Notes under the pieces: generated by a model
What the model saw: only the letters and a program-made list of their open reading frames with translations
Told to the model about the DNA's origin: nothing
The model's database searches: none
Assembly (NCBI GenBank): GCA_002403335.1
Contig: DHHO01000014.1
Span: 1 to 19,448 of the forward strand
DNA: 19,448 bases
Direction: 5' to 3'
From: Caldiserica bacterium UBA4770
GTDB lineage: Bacteria > Caldisericota > Caldisericia > Caldisericales > Caldisericaceae
In this document: positions 1-7,402 of the stretch, piece after piece
Position numbering within the stretch: the first letter of the stretch is position 1
Layout: every line of letters starts with the position of its first letter
Made by a program: the position numbers and the translations under genes

Positions 1-29
1 CAGGTGTTATTACAAAGGTAATTGAGTAA
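1..29 (+). CDS. tuf: 3' end of tuf, elongation factor Tu (partial)
   Basis: The first 29 nt read, in the frame starting at base 3, GVITKVIE followed by TAA at 27-29. This matches the very conserved EF-Tu C-terminus (VGAGVVTKIIE type). EF-Tu is the GTPase that carries aminoacyl-tRNA to the ribosome. tuf directly upstream of rpsJ is a common bacterial arrangement in which the str and S10 operons adjoin. Only about nine codons are visible, so the call rests on this short match plus position. The gap to rpsJ is 9 nt, so the genes are probably cotranscribed. Confidence 0.75.
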
Positions 30-38
30 GGTGAAAAG

Positions 39-347
39 ATGAAAAAAGAGCGTTTGAGGATAAGGCTTAAGGCTTTTGATAATAAAGTGCTTGATCTTTG
101 GGCTGCTAAAATTGTGGAGGTTGCTAAGAATAGTGGGGCCACAGTGTCAGGACCTATACCACTTCCCACTAAAAGGACTGTATTTAATGTATTGAGGTCT
201 CCTAATGTTGATAAAGATTCCCAGGAAGCATTTGAGATCTGTGTCCATAAGAGGTTAATAGAAATTGCCGATGCGACTCCAGAGATTACACAAAAGCTTG
301 CAGATATGGATATTCCTCAGGGTGTTGAGGTAGAAATTAAGATTTAA
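39..347 (+). CDS. rpsJ: 30S ribosomal protein S10
   Basis: 102 aa, the usual S10 length. S10 binds the 3' domain of 16S rRNA in the 30S head and doubles as NusE, the partner of NusB in transcription antitermination. Recognisable stretches are RIRLKAFD near the N-terminus, GPIPLPTKR in the middle (usual form) and VLRSPNVDKDS, where most bacteria have VLRSPHVNKDS. The ATG at 39 follows an AAGGTG ribosome binding site at 28-33. It is the first gene of the S10 block, and its stop overlaps the first base of a spurious upstream ATG for rplC. Confidence 0.97.
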   Translation: MKKERLRIRLKAFDNKVLDLWAAKIVEVAKNSGATVSGPIPLPTKRTVFNVLRSPNVDKDSQEAFEICVHKRLIEIADATPEITQKLADMDIPQGVEVEIKI

Positions 348-358
348 TGGAGGGATTT

Positions 359-964
359 ATGGCGAAAGGAATCCTGGGTTTAAAGTTAGGAATGACCACT
401 GTCTATGTAGGGGATGTTGCGGTACCTGTAACTATTGTAAAAGCAGGGCCCTGTGTGGTTGTCGATAAGAAAACAAAAGAAAGAGATGGATATGAAGCAG
501 TGAAACTTGGCTTCATTGAGGTTAAACCGGAAAAACTCAGTAAACCGCAAAGAGGAGCATTTAATAAGAAAAACCTTTCATCTTTTAAGTTTGTAAAGGA
601 AATCAGAGGTATGGATGGCGATATAGGTGAGACTGTTACAGTTGATATATTTAAGAGCGAGAAATTCGTAAGAGTAACAGGAATATCCAAAGGCAAAGGA
701 TTTGCAGGCGTCGTTAAGAGATGGGGATTTGGAGGTTGGCCAAGAACACATGGTCATGCGGCAACAAGAAGACCAGGTTCAATAGGACAGAGGTCAACAC
801 CTGGTAGAGTATTTAAAGGAATGAAGATGGCAGGGCGCCTGGGAAATGATACTGTAACTTTGAGGAACCTTGAAATTGTGAAAATAGAAAGGAATCAAAA
901 CCTTATGCTTATTAAGGGTAGTTTGCCTGGTAACGAAAATAGCCTTGTTGTTATAAGGGATTAA
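359..964 (+). CDS. rplC: 50S ribosomal protein L3
   Basis: 201 aa starting MAKGILGLKLGMT, the standard L3 opening. L3 binds 23S rRNA near the peptidyl transferase centre and is needed early in 50S assembly. The diagnostic loop GKGFAGVVKRWGFGG, followed by PRTHG and RPGSIG, lies around residues 115-150; this long loop reaches toward the catalytic centre. An in-frame ATG at 347 would add four residues, but the GGAGGG ribosome binding site at 349-354 lies between the two ATGs and points to the one at 359. Confidence 0.96.
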   Translation: MAKGILGLKLGMTTVYVGDVAVPVTIVKAGPCVVVDKKTKERDGYEAVKLGFIEVKPEKLSKPQRGAFNKKNLSSFKFVKEIRGMDGDIGETVTVDIFKSEKFVRVTGISKGKGFAGVVKRWGFGGWPRTHGHAATRRPGSIGQRSTPGRVFKGMKMAGRLGNDTVTLRNLEIVKIERNQNLMLIKGSLPGNENSLVVIRD

Positions 965-974
965 GGAGGTTCAT

Positions 975-1613
975 ATGAAGGGTACTTTGCTGAACTTAGG
1001 TGATAATTCAATTGAGAGTATAGATCTTCCCGATAAGATTTTCGCTTTCGAACCAAAGAAATATACCATTTATCTTGCAGCAAGGAGACATCTTGCGAAT
1101 ATGAGAAGGGGAACAGCGGATACAAAAGAAAGAGGGGAAGTGAGTTATAGTACTCAGAAATTAAGGCCTCAGAAGGGAACGGGGCGTTCCAGGCAGGGTT
1201 CAAGAAGTTCCATTATTTGGAAGGGAGGAGCTGTAGCATTTGGTCCCCGTCCGAGAGATTTCCAATTGAAGATGAACAAAAAAGAGATAAGACAGGCGAT
1301 TTTTTCTGCGCTTTCCTTGAAATTGAGGGACGAGGAGTTATTTATCGTAGATGGTATTAAGATAGAAGGCAAAACAAAAGAGGTTAAACAGCTTTTAGAT
1401 AAGATTAAGACTATCTCTAACAAAGAATTGGGGAGCGTGCTTTTTGTTTATTCTGAGGAAAATGGGAATGTTGAAGTCGCGGCCCGTAACATAAACTACT
1501 GTAAGGCGATTGAATATAAATACTTGAATGTTTATGACCTTCTCTCCTATAGTTCAGTGGTATTTTCCAGGGAGGCAGTTGCTCTTTTAGAAGGATGGTG
1601 GAGTCATGATTAG
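975..1613 (+). CDS. rplD: 50S ribosomal protein L4
   Basis: 212 aa, within the normal 200-215 range. L4 lines the peptide exit tunnel and in some bacteria represses its own operon. The conserved extended loop is present: RRGTADTKERGEVS, then KLRPQKGTGRSRQG and GGAVAFGPRPRDF around residues 44-95. An AAGGAGGT site at 963-970 overlaps the rplC stop and precedes the ATG at 975. The 3' end overlaps rplW by 8 nt, suggesting translational coupling. I saw no S10-type leader because tuf lies directly upstream of rpsJ. Confidence 0.96.
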   Translation: MKGTLLNLGDNSIESIDLPDKIFAFEPKKYTIYLAARRHLANMRRGTADTKERGEVSYSTQKLRPQKGTGRSRQGSRSSIIWKGGAVAFGPRPRDFQLKMNKKEIRQAIFSALSLKLRDEELFIVDGIKIEGKTKEVKQLLDKIKTISNKELGSVLFVYSEENGNVEVAARNINYCKAIEYKYLNVYDLLSYSSVVFSREAVALLEGWWSHD

Positions 1614-1890
1614 TGAGAGTCTTATTATAAGACCAATAGTGACTGAAAAGACGACAGAACTTACGAAACAGAATAAGTACGTCTTTTTGGTTGATGGAAA
1701 AGCTACTAGGTTAATGATCAAAAAGGCAGTGGAGGAAGCTTTTCCTGTGAAGGTAAAGGATGTAAACATTGGTAAGATCTATGGAAAAAGGAAAAGGGTA
1801 CGTTATGCATTTAAAAAGAGAGAGCCTCGAAAAAAGGCAATTGTGACTCTTTATCCAGGCTATAAAATTGATATTATTCAGAATGTGTAG
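1606..1890 (+). CDS. rplW: 50S ribosomal protein L23
   Basis: 94 aa. L23 sits at the polypeptide exit and is the docking site for trigger factor and signal recognition particle. The start IIRPIVTEKTTEL is the standard family signature, followed by NKYVFLVDGKATR and the basic loop GKRKRVRYAFKKREPRKKA. The ATG is inside the last codons of rplD (ATGATTAG, 8-nt overlap), with GGATGG/GGTGG-like purines upstream as the weak ribosome binding site. Translation is probably coupled to rplD. Confidence 0.95.
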   Translation: MISESLIIRPIVTEKTTELTKQNKYVFLVDGKATRLMIKKAVEEAFPVKVKDVNIGKIYGKRKRVRYAFKKREPRKKAIVTLYPGYKIDIIQNV

Positions 1891-1901
1891 GGGAGGAAAA
1901 A

Positions 1902-2732
1902 ATGGCACTTAAATCATACAAACCAACTTCTCCCGGCATAAGAGGAAAAAAGGTTCTTAAGCACAGTGAAGTAGTTACAAAAAAAGAACCTGAAAGATCG
2001 CTTGTGGTTGGTTTAAAAAAGCACGGTGGAAGGAATAATACAGGAAAAATTACGGTAAGACACCGTGGCGGCGGAAATCGAAGACTTTATAGAATTATTG
2101 ATTTTAAAAGAGACAAGGTTGGGATACCTGCTAAGGTTAGTGCAATTGAATATGATCCCAATAGATCATCATATATAGCACTTCTTTCCTATGCAGATGG
2201 CGAAAAGAGGTATATACTTGCACCGCTCGGCATTAAAGCTGGCGATGTTGTTATGGCTGGTGAAGACGCTGAAATTGCTGTAGGTAATTGCCTTCCCTTG
2301 AAGAATATACCTACTGGTACTTTTGTACACAATATAGAACTTGTAAGTGGACATGGTGGAGTAGTGGCAAGGGCAGCAGGGGCAAGCGCCCAGATTGTTG
2401 CCAAGGAAGGTAACTTTGCTCATGTAAAGCTTACCTCTGGAGAGATAAGAAGGTTTGATCTCAAATGTAGAGCAACTATCGGGCAGGTAGGTAATCTTGA
2501 TCATGAAAACGTAGTCCTTGGTAAGGCTGGAGTAAAAAGGTATTTAGGTGTTAGACCTACTGTGAGGGGGACTGCCATGAACCCTGTGGATCATCCTCAT
2601 GGTGGAGGGGAAGGCAAATCACCAGTAGGACATCCTGGACCACTCACTCCCTGGGGAAAGCCAGCAAGAGGCTACAAGACACGTAAGAAGAAAAAGATTT
2701 CTAATAAATATATTATTAGAAGGAGGAAGTAA
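1902..2732 (+). CDS. rplB: 50S ribosomal protein L2
   Basis: 276 aa, the typical L2 length. L2 is one of the most conserved 50S proteins and is needed for subunit association and peptidyl transfer. It opens MALKSYKPTSPGIRG, carries GRNNTGKITVRHRGGG near residues 43-58, and has the C-terminal signature RGTAMNPVDHPHGGGEG around 223-239, which includes the histidine near the active centre. It ends in a basic tail. The GGGGAGG site at 1889-1895 precedes ATG 1902. Confidence 0.98.
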   Translation: MALKSYKPTSPGIRGKKVLKHSEVVTKKEPERSLVVGLKKHGGRNNTGKITVRHRGGGNRRLYRIIDFKRDKVGIPAKVSAIEYDPNRSSYIALLSYADGEKRYILAPLGIKAGDVVMAGEDAEIAVGNCLPLKNIPTGTFVHNIELVSGHGGVVARAAGASAQIVAKEGNFAHVKLTSGEIRRFDLKCRATIGQVGNLDHENVVLGKAGVKRYLGVRPTVRGTAMNPVDHPHGGGEGKSPVGHPGPLTPWGKPARGYKTRKKKKISNKYIIRRRK

Positions 2733-2737
2733 GGATT

Positions 2738-3007
2738 ATGGCAAATGATTATGTGGATTCCAGGCTCCTTGAAAAAATAAGAAAGATGAACGAAAGAGGA
2801 GAAAAAAGGGTATTAAAGGTATGGTGCAGGAGATCTACTATTACAGAAGAGATGATAGGGCACACGATTGCTGTGCATAATGGTAAAACACATATCCCTG
2901 TCTATATAACTCCTGATATGGTCGGTCATAAGCTTGGTGAATTTGCACCCACAAGGACCTTTCATGGGCACAGAACACCCACTGCAAGAGTTATTACAAA
3001 GACTTAG
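2738..3007 (+). CDS. rpsS: 30S ribosomal protein S19, divergent N-terminus
   Basis: 89 aa. S19 binds 16S rRNA in the 30S head with S13. The core is unmistakable: RRSTITEEMIGHTIAVHNGKTHIPVYIT is in the middle (given here in parts: RRSTI, TIAVHNG, HIPVYIT), then MVGHKLGEFAPTRTFHGH. The N-terminus is odd: it reads MANDYVDSRLLEKI, whereas nearly all bacterial S19 begin with a PRSLKKGPF(V/I)D segment. In-frame codons upstream reach a TAG at 2717-2719 without encoding that motif, so a missed start does not explain it. The gene begins 5 nt after rplB. Confidence 0.95.
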   Translation: MANDYVDSRLLEKIRKMNERGEKRVLKVWCRRSTITEEMIGHTIAVHNGKTHIPVYITPDMVGHKLGEFAPTRTFHGHRTPTARVITKT

Positions 3008-3017
3008 GAGAGCATTT

Positions 3018-3359
3018 ATGGAAGCGTATGCAAAGACAAGACATGTAAGATTATCTGCTACAAAAGCCAGGCTTGTTGGAAGGTTGATTGTTGGAAAACA
3101 GGTTGATGAGGCAAAGGCAATTTTAAAAGTTCTTCCTCAAAAGGCATCAAAATTTATTGAGAAAACCCTCGATTCCGCGGTTGCTAATGCAGAGAATAAT
3201 TTTAAAATGGATAGAGATGTGCTCTATGTTGATAAAGTATTCATTGATGCCGAAGGTCCTTTAAAGAGAGTGCTTCCAAAAGGGTTCGGAAGGGCCGATA
3301 TTATAAGAAAGCCCGTAAGCCAGATCACTATTATAGTGAAAGAGAAAGAGGAGGTTTAG
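3018..3359 (+). CDS. rplV: 50S ribosomal protein L22
   Basis: 113 aa from ATG 3018 (MEAYAKTRHVRLSATKARLVG). L22 spans the 50S and its beta-hairpin, VDKVFIDAEGPLKRVLPKGFGRAD, lines the exit tunnel constriction; mutations there cause macrolide resistance in other bacteria. The reading frame is open upstream to 2934, but those 28 codons overlap rpsS and encode no L22 sequence. TAGGAGAG at 3005-3012 is the ribosome binding site for 3018. The stop is one base before rpsC. Confidence 0.95.
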   Translation: MEAYAKTRHVRLSATKARLVGRLIVGKQVDEAKAILKVLPQKASKFIEKTLDSAVANAENNFKMDRDVLYVDKVFIDAEGPLKRVLPKGFGRADIIRKPVSQITIIVKEKEEV

Positions 3360-3360
3360 T

Positions 3361-4023
3361 ATGGGGCAGAAAGTTCATCCACATGGTTTTAGAGTCGGGA
3401 TAACCAAAGATTGGTACAGTAAATGGTATATGGGGAAGAAAGGATACGCCCCTTCTGTACTTGAGGATTACAGGATAAGGCAAGAGCTGATGAAACTTGG
3501 CCCTGATGCGGCTGTTTCAAAGGTAGAAATTGTAAGAAAAGGTGGGGAGGAAATCAGGGTCATTATTCACAGTGCCAGACCTGGAATGCTTATAGGGAAA
3601 AAAGGCTCTGAAATTGGAAAGCTTGAAAAGATGGTTAAATCAGTTTTAGAAAGAAAAGATACTGAAATTAAAATCGAGGTGAAAGAGGTAAAACACCCCG
3701 AGATTGATGCAGAGCTTATTGCACAGGGAATTGTTTCCAAACTCGAACAGAAAATATCTTATAAGAGGGCTATAAAACAGGCAATAGGAAGAGGGATGAG
3801 AGCAGGAGCAAAAGGGATAAAGGTTCAGGTTTCGGGAAGAATAGAGGGTGCGGAAATTGCAAGGACAGAGTGGTTTAGAGAGGGCAGAGTTCCTCTTCAA
3901 ACTCTGGATGCAGATATAGATTATGCGGAAGAGCCTGCTCTTACAAAGTTTGGAAGGATTGGCGTGAAGGTTTGGGTATATAAGGGCGAAGCTAAGAAGC
4001 CTGTTTTCTTTACAACCACTTAG
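3361..4023 (+). CDS. rpsC: 30S ribosomal protein S3
   Basis: 220 aa, normal for S3. S3 forms the mRNA entry channel with S4 and S5. It begins MGQKVHPHGFRVGITKDW, the standard opening. A KH domain contains PGMLIGKKGSEI (GxxG loop) around residues 74-85, and the C-terminal domain carries GAKGIKVQVSGRIEGAEIAR and EWFREGRVPL. A GAGGAGG site at 3348-3354 overlaps the rplV end. The downstream gap to rplP is 19 nt, the longest spacing in this part of the cluster. Confidence 0.97.
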   Translation: MGQKVHPHGFRVGITKDWYSKWYMGKKGYAPSVLEDYRIRQELMKLGPDAAVSKVEIVRKGGEEIRVIIHSARPGMLIGKKGSEIGKLEKMVKSVLERKDTEIKIEVKEVKHPEIDAELIAQGIVSKLEQKISYKRAIKQAIGRGMRAGAKGIKVQVSGRIEGAEIARTEWFREGRVPLQTLDADIDYAEEPALTKFGRIGVKVWVYKGEAKKPVFFTTT

Positions 4024-4042
4024 GGGCTGGGGGTGATTTGAT

Positions 4043-4462
4043 ATGTTGATGCCTGAGAGAGTAAAATACAGGAAAATGCATAGAGGTAGAACCAAGGGAA
4101 AGGCAAAAGGTGCAACCAAAGTATCCTTTGGGGATTATGGTATTCAGGTGCTCGAGCCAGGGTGGATAACTGCAAGACAGATTGAGTCAGCAAGGGTTGT
4201 TCTTATCTCTGCTGTAAGGAAGACTGGAAAACTCTGGTTAAGAATTTTTCCCGATAAATCTGTGACGAAAAAACCTGCTGAGACGAGAATGGGAGGTGGA
4301 AAAGGGGATGTTGACCACTGGGTTGCTGTTGTTAAGCCTGGTAGAATCATTTTTGAGTTCTCCGGTGTTTCAGAGAGTTTAGCAAACGAGCTTTCAAGGC
4401 AGGTTGGGTTTAAACTCCCTGTTAAGGTGTGTCTTGTTAAGCGTGAGGAGGCAAGGGTATGA
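4043..4462 (+). CDS. rplP: 50S ribosomal protein L16
   Basis: 139 aa. L16 organises the A-site tRNA elbow region of the 50S. It begins MLMPERVKYRKMHRGR (usual MLMPKRVKYRKQHRGR) and carries GWITARQIESAR, RIFPDKSVTKKPAETRMG and GKGDVDHWVAVVKPGR, all in order. GGGGGTGAT upstream of the ATG is the ribosome binding site. The terminal VKREEARV tail is slightly unusual but short. The stop overlaps the rpmC start in ATGA. Confidence 0.97.
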   Translation: MLMPERVKYRKMHRGRTKGKAKGATKVSFGDYGIQVLEPGWITARQIESARVVLISAVRKTGKLWLRIFPDKSVTKKPAETRMGGGKGDVDHWVAVVKPGRIIFEFSGVSESLANELSRQVGFKLPVKVCLVKREEARV

Positions 4463-4659
4463 AATCGGAAAAGATCAGAGAGATGACGGATAGAGAAATT
4501 GAGGAATCATTAATGAATCTCAGAAAAGAGCTTTTTAACCTTAGGTTTCAGCTTTCCACTCGGCAGCTTCATAATCCTGCACGTTTAACAATTGTAAAGA
4601 AAGACATTGCAAGGCTTCTTACGATAAAAAGGGAAAGAGAGCTGGAAAAAGAGGTATAA
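4459..4659 (+). CDS. rpmC: 50S ribosomal protein L29
   Basis: 66 aa, an all-helical protein at the exit tunnel beside L23. The family pattern is clear: EKIREMTDREIEESLMNLRKELFNLRFQ, seen here as REMTDREIEE and LRKELFNLRFQ, then QLHNPARLTIVKKDIARL. The four-base ATGA overlap with rplP and the one-base gap to rpsQ point to coupled translation. GTGAGGAGG at 4442-4450 inside the rplP end is the ribosome binding site. Confidence 0.95.
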   Translation: MKSEKIREMTDREIEESLMNLRKELFNLRFQLSTRQLHNPARLTIVKKDIARLLTIKRERELEKEV

Positions 4660-4660
4660 T

Positions 4661-4906
4661 ATGGAACGAAAGGAAATAATTGGCAAGGTTTTAAGTGTAT
4701 ACGGAAAAACTGTTGTTGTTGCTGTGACGTACTCAAGGAGTCATCCTTTGTATTTGAAGCAGATTAAGAAAAAGACTAAGATTTATGCTCATGATGAACA
4801 AATGTTAGCAAAGGTTGGGAATGTAGTCAGAGTAGTTGAAACACGTCCCTTAAGTAAATTGAAAAGGTGGAAGATAGTGGAAGTGCTATCAGGAGGTGAA
4901 TCGTGA
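4661..4906 (+). CDS. rpsQ: 30S ribosomal protein S17
   Basis: 81 aa. S17 is an OB-fold primary 16S rRNA-binding protein of the 30S body. It begins MERKEIIGKVLSVYGKTVVVAV and carries the family signature HPLYLKQIKKKTKIYAHDE around residues 28-46, then VVETRPLSKLKRWKIVEVL. It starts one base after the rpmC stop and overlaps rplN by four bases. The spacing suggests ribosomes pass directly from one gene to the next. Confidence 0.95.
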   Translation: MERKEIIGKVLSVYGKTVVVAVTYSRSHPLYLKQIKKKTKIYAHDEQMLAKVGNVVRVVETRPLSKLKRWKIVEVLSGGES

Positions 4907-5271
4907 TAAGACAGTACTCACGGCTTGTTGTGGCTGATAACACAGGTGCCAAGGTAATATCCTGTATAACAGTTCTTGGAGTGGGAAAGAAAGGTGTTGC
5001 TACCATCGGGGATAAGATTGTTGCAACGGTCAAAAAAGCTTCACCGAATAGCCCTATTCCAAAGGGAAGTGTTGTTAAGGCAATTGTAGTAAGGGTTTCT
5101 TATCCAGTGAAAAGGGAAGACGGAAGTATTATAAGATTCGATGATAACGCTGCTGTTATTATTGATGAGGAAGGAAATCCAAGAGGAACCAGGGTTTTTG
5201 GTCCTGTAGGTAGAGAGCTCAGGAGAAAAGGCTATATTAAGATTGTCTCTCTTGCTCCCGAGGTCCTGTAG
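4903..5271 (+). CDS. rplN: 50S ribosomal protein L14, GTG start
   Basis: 122 aa, exactly the usual length. L14 lies at the 30S-50S interface and is the anti-association target of RsfS. It reads MIRQYSRLVVADNTGAK at the start and NPRGTRVFGPVGRELR then IKIVSLAPEVL at the end, all strongly conserved. The start is GTG, overlapping the rpsQ stop as GTGA, with AGGAGG at 4891-4896 seven bases before it. The length match and the AGGAGG spacing fix this start. Confidence 0.96.
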   Translation: MIRQYSRLVVADNTGAKVISCITVLGVGKKGVATIGDKIVATVKKASPNSPIPKGSVVKAIVVRVSYPVKREDGSIIRFDDNAAVIIDEEGNPRGTRVFGPVGRELRRKGYIKIVSLAPEVL

Positions 5272-5283
5272 GAGGTGGCGATA

Positions 5284-5619
5284 ATGAAAAAATTGGTGCA
5301 TATGGAAATTAGAAAGGGAGACACTGTTTTTGTTATTTCTGGCGATGACAAGGGGAAGAGCGGTAAAGTCTTGAGAACTATCCCTTCCGAGGGAAAGATT
5401 GTTGTTGAGGGCGTAAACATGCAGACCCATTTTTTGAAACCCACAAAGGACATGCCACAGGGAAAGATTACTCGTGCAGAAGGCCCAATTCCTGTGAATA
5501 AAATTGTATTGGCGTGTCCCGTCTGCCATGAAAGGACGAAAGTTTCCCACAAGATACTTGAGGATGGGAGAAGTGTTAGGGTGTGCAAGAATTGCCATGA
5601 AGTTATAGATAAAGCTTAG
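5284..5619 (+). CDS. rplX: 50S ribosomal protein L24 with C-terminal zinc knuckle
   Basis: About 111 aa from ATG 5284. L24 initiates 50S assembly. A KOW motif (RKGDTVFVISGDDKGKSGKV) lies near residues 10-29. The C-terminal half keeps two CxxC pairs, C78/C81 and C101/C104, which should bind one zinc; this C+ form is common in Gram-positive and thermophilic bacteria. The frame is open to a GTG at 5275, but AGGAGG at 5270-5275 overlaps that codon and is well spaced for ATG 5284. An internal ATG at 5302 is also possible but has no clear ribosome binding site. Confidence 0.93.
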   Translation: MKKLVHMEIRKGDTVFVISGDDKGKSGKVLRTIPSEGKIVVEGVNMQTHFLKPTKDMPQGKITRAEGPIPVNKIVLACPVCHERTKVSHKILEDGRSVRVCKNCHEVIDKA

Positions 5620-5629
5620 GAGAGGATTT

Positions 5630-6241
5630 ATGGCAAAGAAGACTACAATAAAGATTGATAATAAGTATGAGGAGATGACAAAGGAAAAAGTTCCTGTCCC
5701 ATCTTTGAAGGTTAAATATGACCAGGAAGTAAAAAAGCGGATGGTGGAAAGATTTGGTTACAAAAATATAATGGAAGTACCAAAGGTAACAAGTGTTGCT
5801 ATTAACAGAGGTATTGGTGAGGCCTCAGAAAACCCTCAGGCACTTGAAAAATCTGTTCAGGAGTTTATTATTATTACGAGGCAAAAGCCCGTAATTACAA
5901 GGGCAAAGAAATCAGTTGCTTCATTTAGGGTAAGACAGGGGGCTCCAATTGGCTGCAGAGTAACTTTGAGGGGAAAAAAGATGTATGCCTTTCTTGAAAA
6001 GCTTATTAGCGAGGCTTTACCAAGGATTAGAGATTTTAAAGGGCTCTCTCCGGACTCTTTTGATGGGAGAGGAAATTACACTTTTGGTATAAAAGAGCAA
6101 CTTATTTTTCCTGAGATAGAATATGATATGGTAGATAAGGTACGTGGGTTCAACGTCACGATATTAACTACAGCCAAAACGGATGAGGAAGCAAAGGCCT
6201 TGTTGGAACTTATGGGGTTTCCGTTCAGGGGAGGAAGATAA
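5630..6241 (+). CDS. rplE: 50S ribosomal protein L5, N-terminally extended
   Basis: 203 aa, about 23 longer than the usual 179-180. L5 binds 5S rRNA and contacts the P-site tRNA and S13. The canonical part starts near residue 26 (LKVKYDQEVKKRMVERFGY) and includes RQKPVITRAKKSVASFRVRQG, seen as TRQKPVITRAKKS, and IFPEIEYD. The first about 24 residues (MAKKTTIKIDNKYEEMTKEK...) are charged and have no family counterpart I know. AGGAG at 5618-5622 supports ATG 5630. A TTG at about codon 26 would give a normal-length protein, but it has no well-spaced ribosome binding site. Confidence 0.94.
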   Translation: MAKKTTIKIDNKYEEMTKEKVPVPSLKVKYDQEVKKRMVERFGYKNIMEVPKVTSVAINRGIGEASENPQALEKSVQEFIIITRQKPVITRAKKSVASFRVRQGAPIGCRVTLRGKKMYAFLEKLISEALPRIRDFKGLSPDSFDGRGNYTFGIKEQLIFPEIEYDMVDKVRGFNVTILTTAKTDEEAKALLELMGFPFRGGR

Positions 6242-6243
6242 AA

Positions 6244-6429
6244 ATGGCGAGAAAAGCAATGATAGAGAAGTCTAAGAAAGAGCCGAAGTTTGCAGTAAGG
6301 CAGCACAATCGTTGTAAGATATGTGGTAGACCGAGGGCATACTATGGTAGGTTTGGTGTTTGTAGACATTGCTTGAGAAAACTTGCATTGAAGGGAGAAT
6401 TGCCCGGAGTAAAGAAGGCAAGTTGGTAA
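6244..6429 (+). CDS. rpsZ: 30S ribosomal protein S14, zinc-binding (type Z)
   Basis: 61 aa, the short zinc form of S14 (also named rpsN). It binds 16S rRNA in the 30S head. Four cysteines at about 24, 27, 40 and 43 form CKICGRPRAYYGRFGVCRHC, the diagnostic zinc knuckle, and the tail GVKKASW is the standard C-terminus. It starts 2 nt after rplE, with GGGGAGGAAG inside the rplE end as the ribosome binding site. The long cysteine-free form is not present in this window. Confidence 0.97.
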   Translation: MARKAMIEKSKKEPKFAVRQHNRCKICGRPRAYYGRFGVCRHCLRKLALKGELPGVKKASW

Positions 6430-6439
6430 GGAGGAAGAG

Positions 6440-6835
6440 ATGGTTAATGATCCAATTTCAGATTTTCTTGTAAGGATAAAAAATGCAAGTAATGCAAAGC
6501 ATAACTCTTTAATTGTATCCAATTCGAAGACTATATTAGCGATACTTGAAATCTTGAAGTCGGGGGGATACATTAAGGACTTTGAAGAGCTTGAAATAGA
6601 AGGAAAAAAGGCTTTAAGGATTCATCTGAGGTACGGTAGCCACAAGGAGAGCTATATCCTTGGAATAAAGAGAATCAGTAAACCTGGAAGAAGAATATAT
6701 GTGAAAAAAGATCAAATTCCGAAAGTGCTCGATGGTTTTGGAACCGCAATTATCTCTACCCCTATGGGCATTATGGATGATAAAGAAGCAAAAAAGCAAG
6801 GACAGGGTGGAGAAGTTATATGCTTTGTCTGGTAA
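6440..6835 (+). CDS. rpsH: 30S ribosomal protein S8
   Basis: 131 aa, normal for S8, a primary binder of the 16S central domain and in Escherichia coli the translational repressor of the spc operon. It begins MVNDPISDFLVRIKNAS (usual DPIADMLTRIRNA) and carries GIKRISKPGRRIYVKKDQIP and the C-terminal GTAIISTPMGIMDDKEAKKQGQGGEVICFVW, seen as ISTPMGIM and GGEVICFVW. AAGGAGGAAG precedes the ATG. I did not find an obvious S8-binding mRNA stem near rplE, so autoregulation is unproven here. Confidence 0.96.
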   Translation: MVNDPISDFLVRIKNASNAKHNSLIVSNSKTILAILEILKSGGYIKDFEELEIEGKKALRIHLRYGSHKESYILGIKRISKPGRRIYVKKDQIPKVLDGFGTAIISTPMGIMDDKEAKKQGQGGEVICFVW

Positions 6836-6844
6836 GGAGGAATT

Positions 6845-7393
6845 ATGTCGAGGATTGGTAGAAAGCCTGTGCCGATTCCAGAAGAAACAACCGTAATTCT
6901 TGAAGGAGCACATACTCTCATTGTAAAGGGGCCAAAAGGCGAAATAAAAAAGGAATTCCATCCTTCTATGAGAATTGAGATAGAGGATGGAGTAGTTTTG
7001 GTGTATAGAAACTCAGACAGACCTTATTATAAAGCCATTCATGGAACGACAAGGGCATTAATCAATAATATGGTAGTCGGCGTAAGTCGGGGTTTTTCTA
7101 AAAAACTTGTTATCAATGAGAAAACCTACAAAGCAAATGTTAATGGAGACAAGGTAGAGTTTTACATTGGTTTTAATCACCCTGTAGTTTTAGAAATCCC
7201 TGAGGGGATTAATATAAGTGTGGAAAATCAACTTGTAACAGTTAGTGGAATCGACAAAGAACTTGTCGGTAAGATTGCTCAAAAGATAAGACATCTAAGA
7301 ACAGTCGATCCCTATAAGGTTAAAGGTATTATTTATGAAGGCGAAAGAATCAGGAGAAAAGCTGGTAAGACAGTTGCAACAGGTGCTAAATAG
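6845..7393 (+). CDS. rplF: 50S ribosomal protein L6
   Basis: 182 aa, typical. L6 lies near the sarcin-ricin loop and is important late in 50S assembly. It begins MSRIGRKPVPIPE, has VKGPKGEI near residue 30, and ends with the second-repeat signature KIRHLRTVDPYKVKGIIYEGERIRRKAGKT, seen as RTVDPYKVKGI and RRKAGKT. TAAGGAGG at 6834-6841 overlaps the rpsH stop. The C-terminal tail VATGAK is short. Confidence 0.96.
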   Translation: MSRIGRKPVPIPEETTVILEGAHTLIVKGPKGEIKKEFHPSMRIEIEDGVVLVYRNSDRPYYKAIHGTTRALINNMVVGVSRGFSKKLVINEKTYKANVNGDKVEFYIGFNHPVVLEIPEGINISVENQLVTVSGIDKELVGKIAQKIRHLRTVDPYKVKGIIYEGERIRRKAGKTVATGAK

Positions 7394-7402
7394 GAGACAA
7401 GG

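Noticed and set aside
347..358. Upstream ATG for rplC
   Set aside because: The Shine-Dalgarno GGAGGG lies after it, and L3 similarity begins at ATG 359.
403..696. Opposite-strand frames of 60-185 codons across the cluster
   Set aside because: They lie wholly inside ribosomal genes, lack ribosome binding sites and family motifs, and are shadows of the real frames.
2934..3017. 28-codon N-terminal extension of rplV
   Set aside because: It overlaps rpsS in another frame and encodes nothing like L22; ATG 3018 has a good ribosome binding site.
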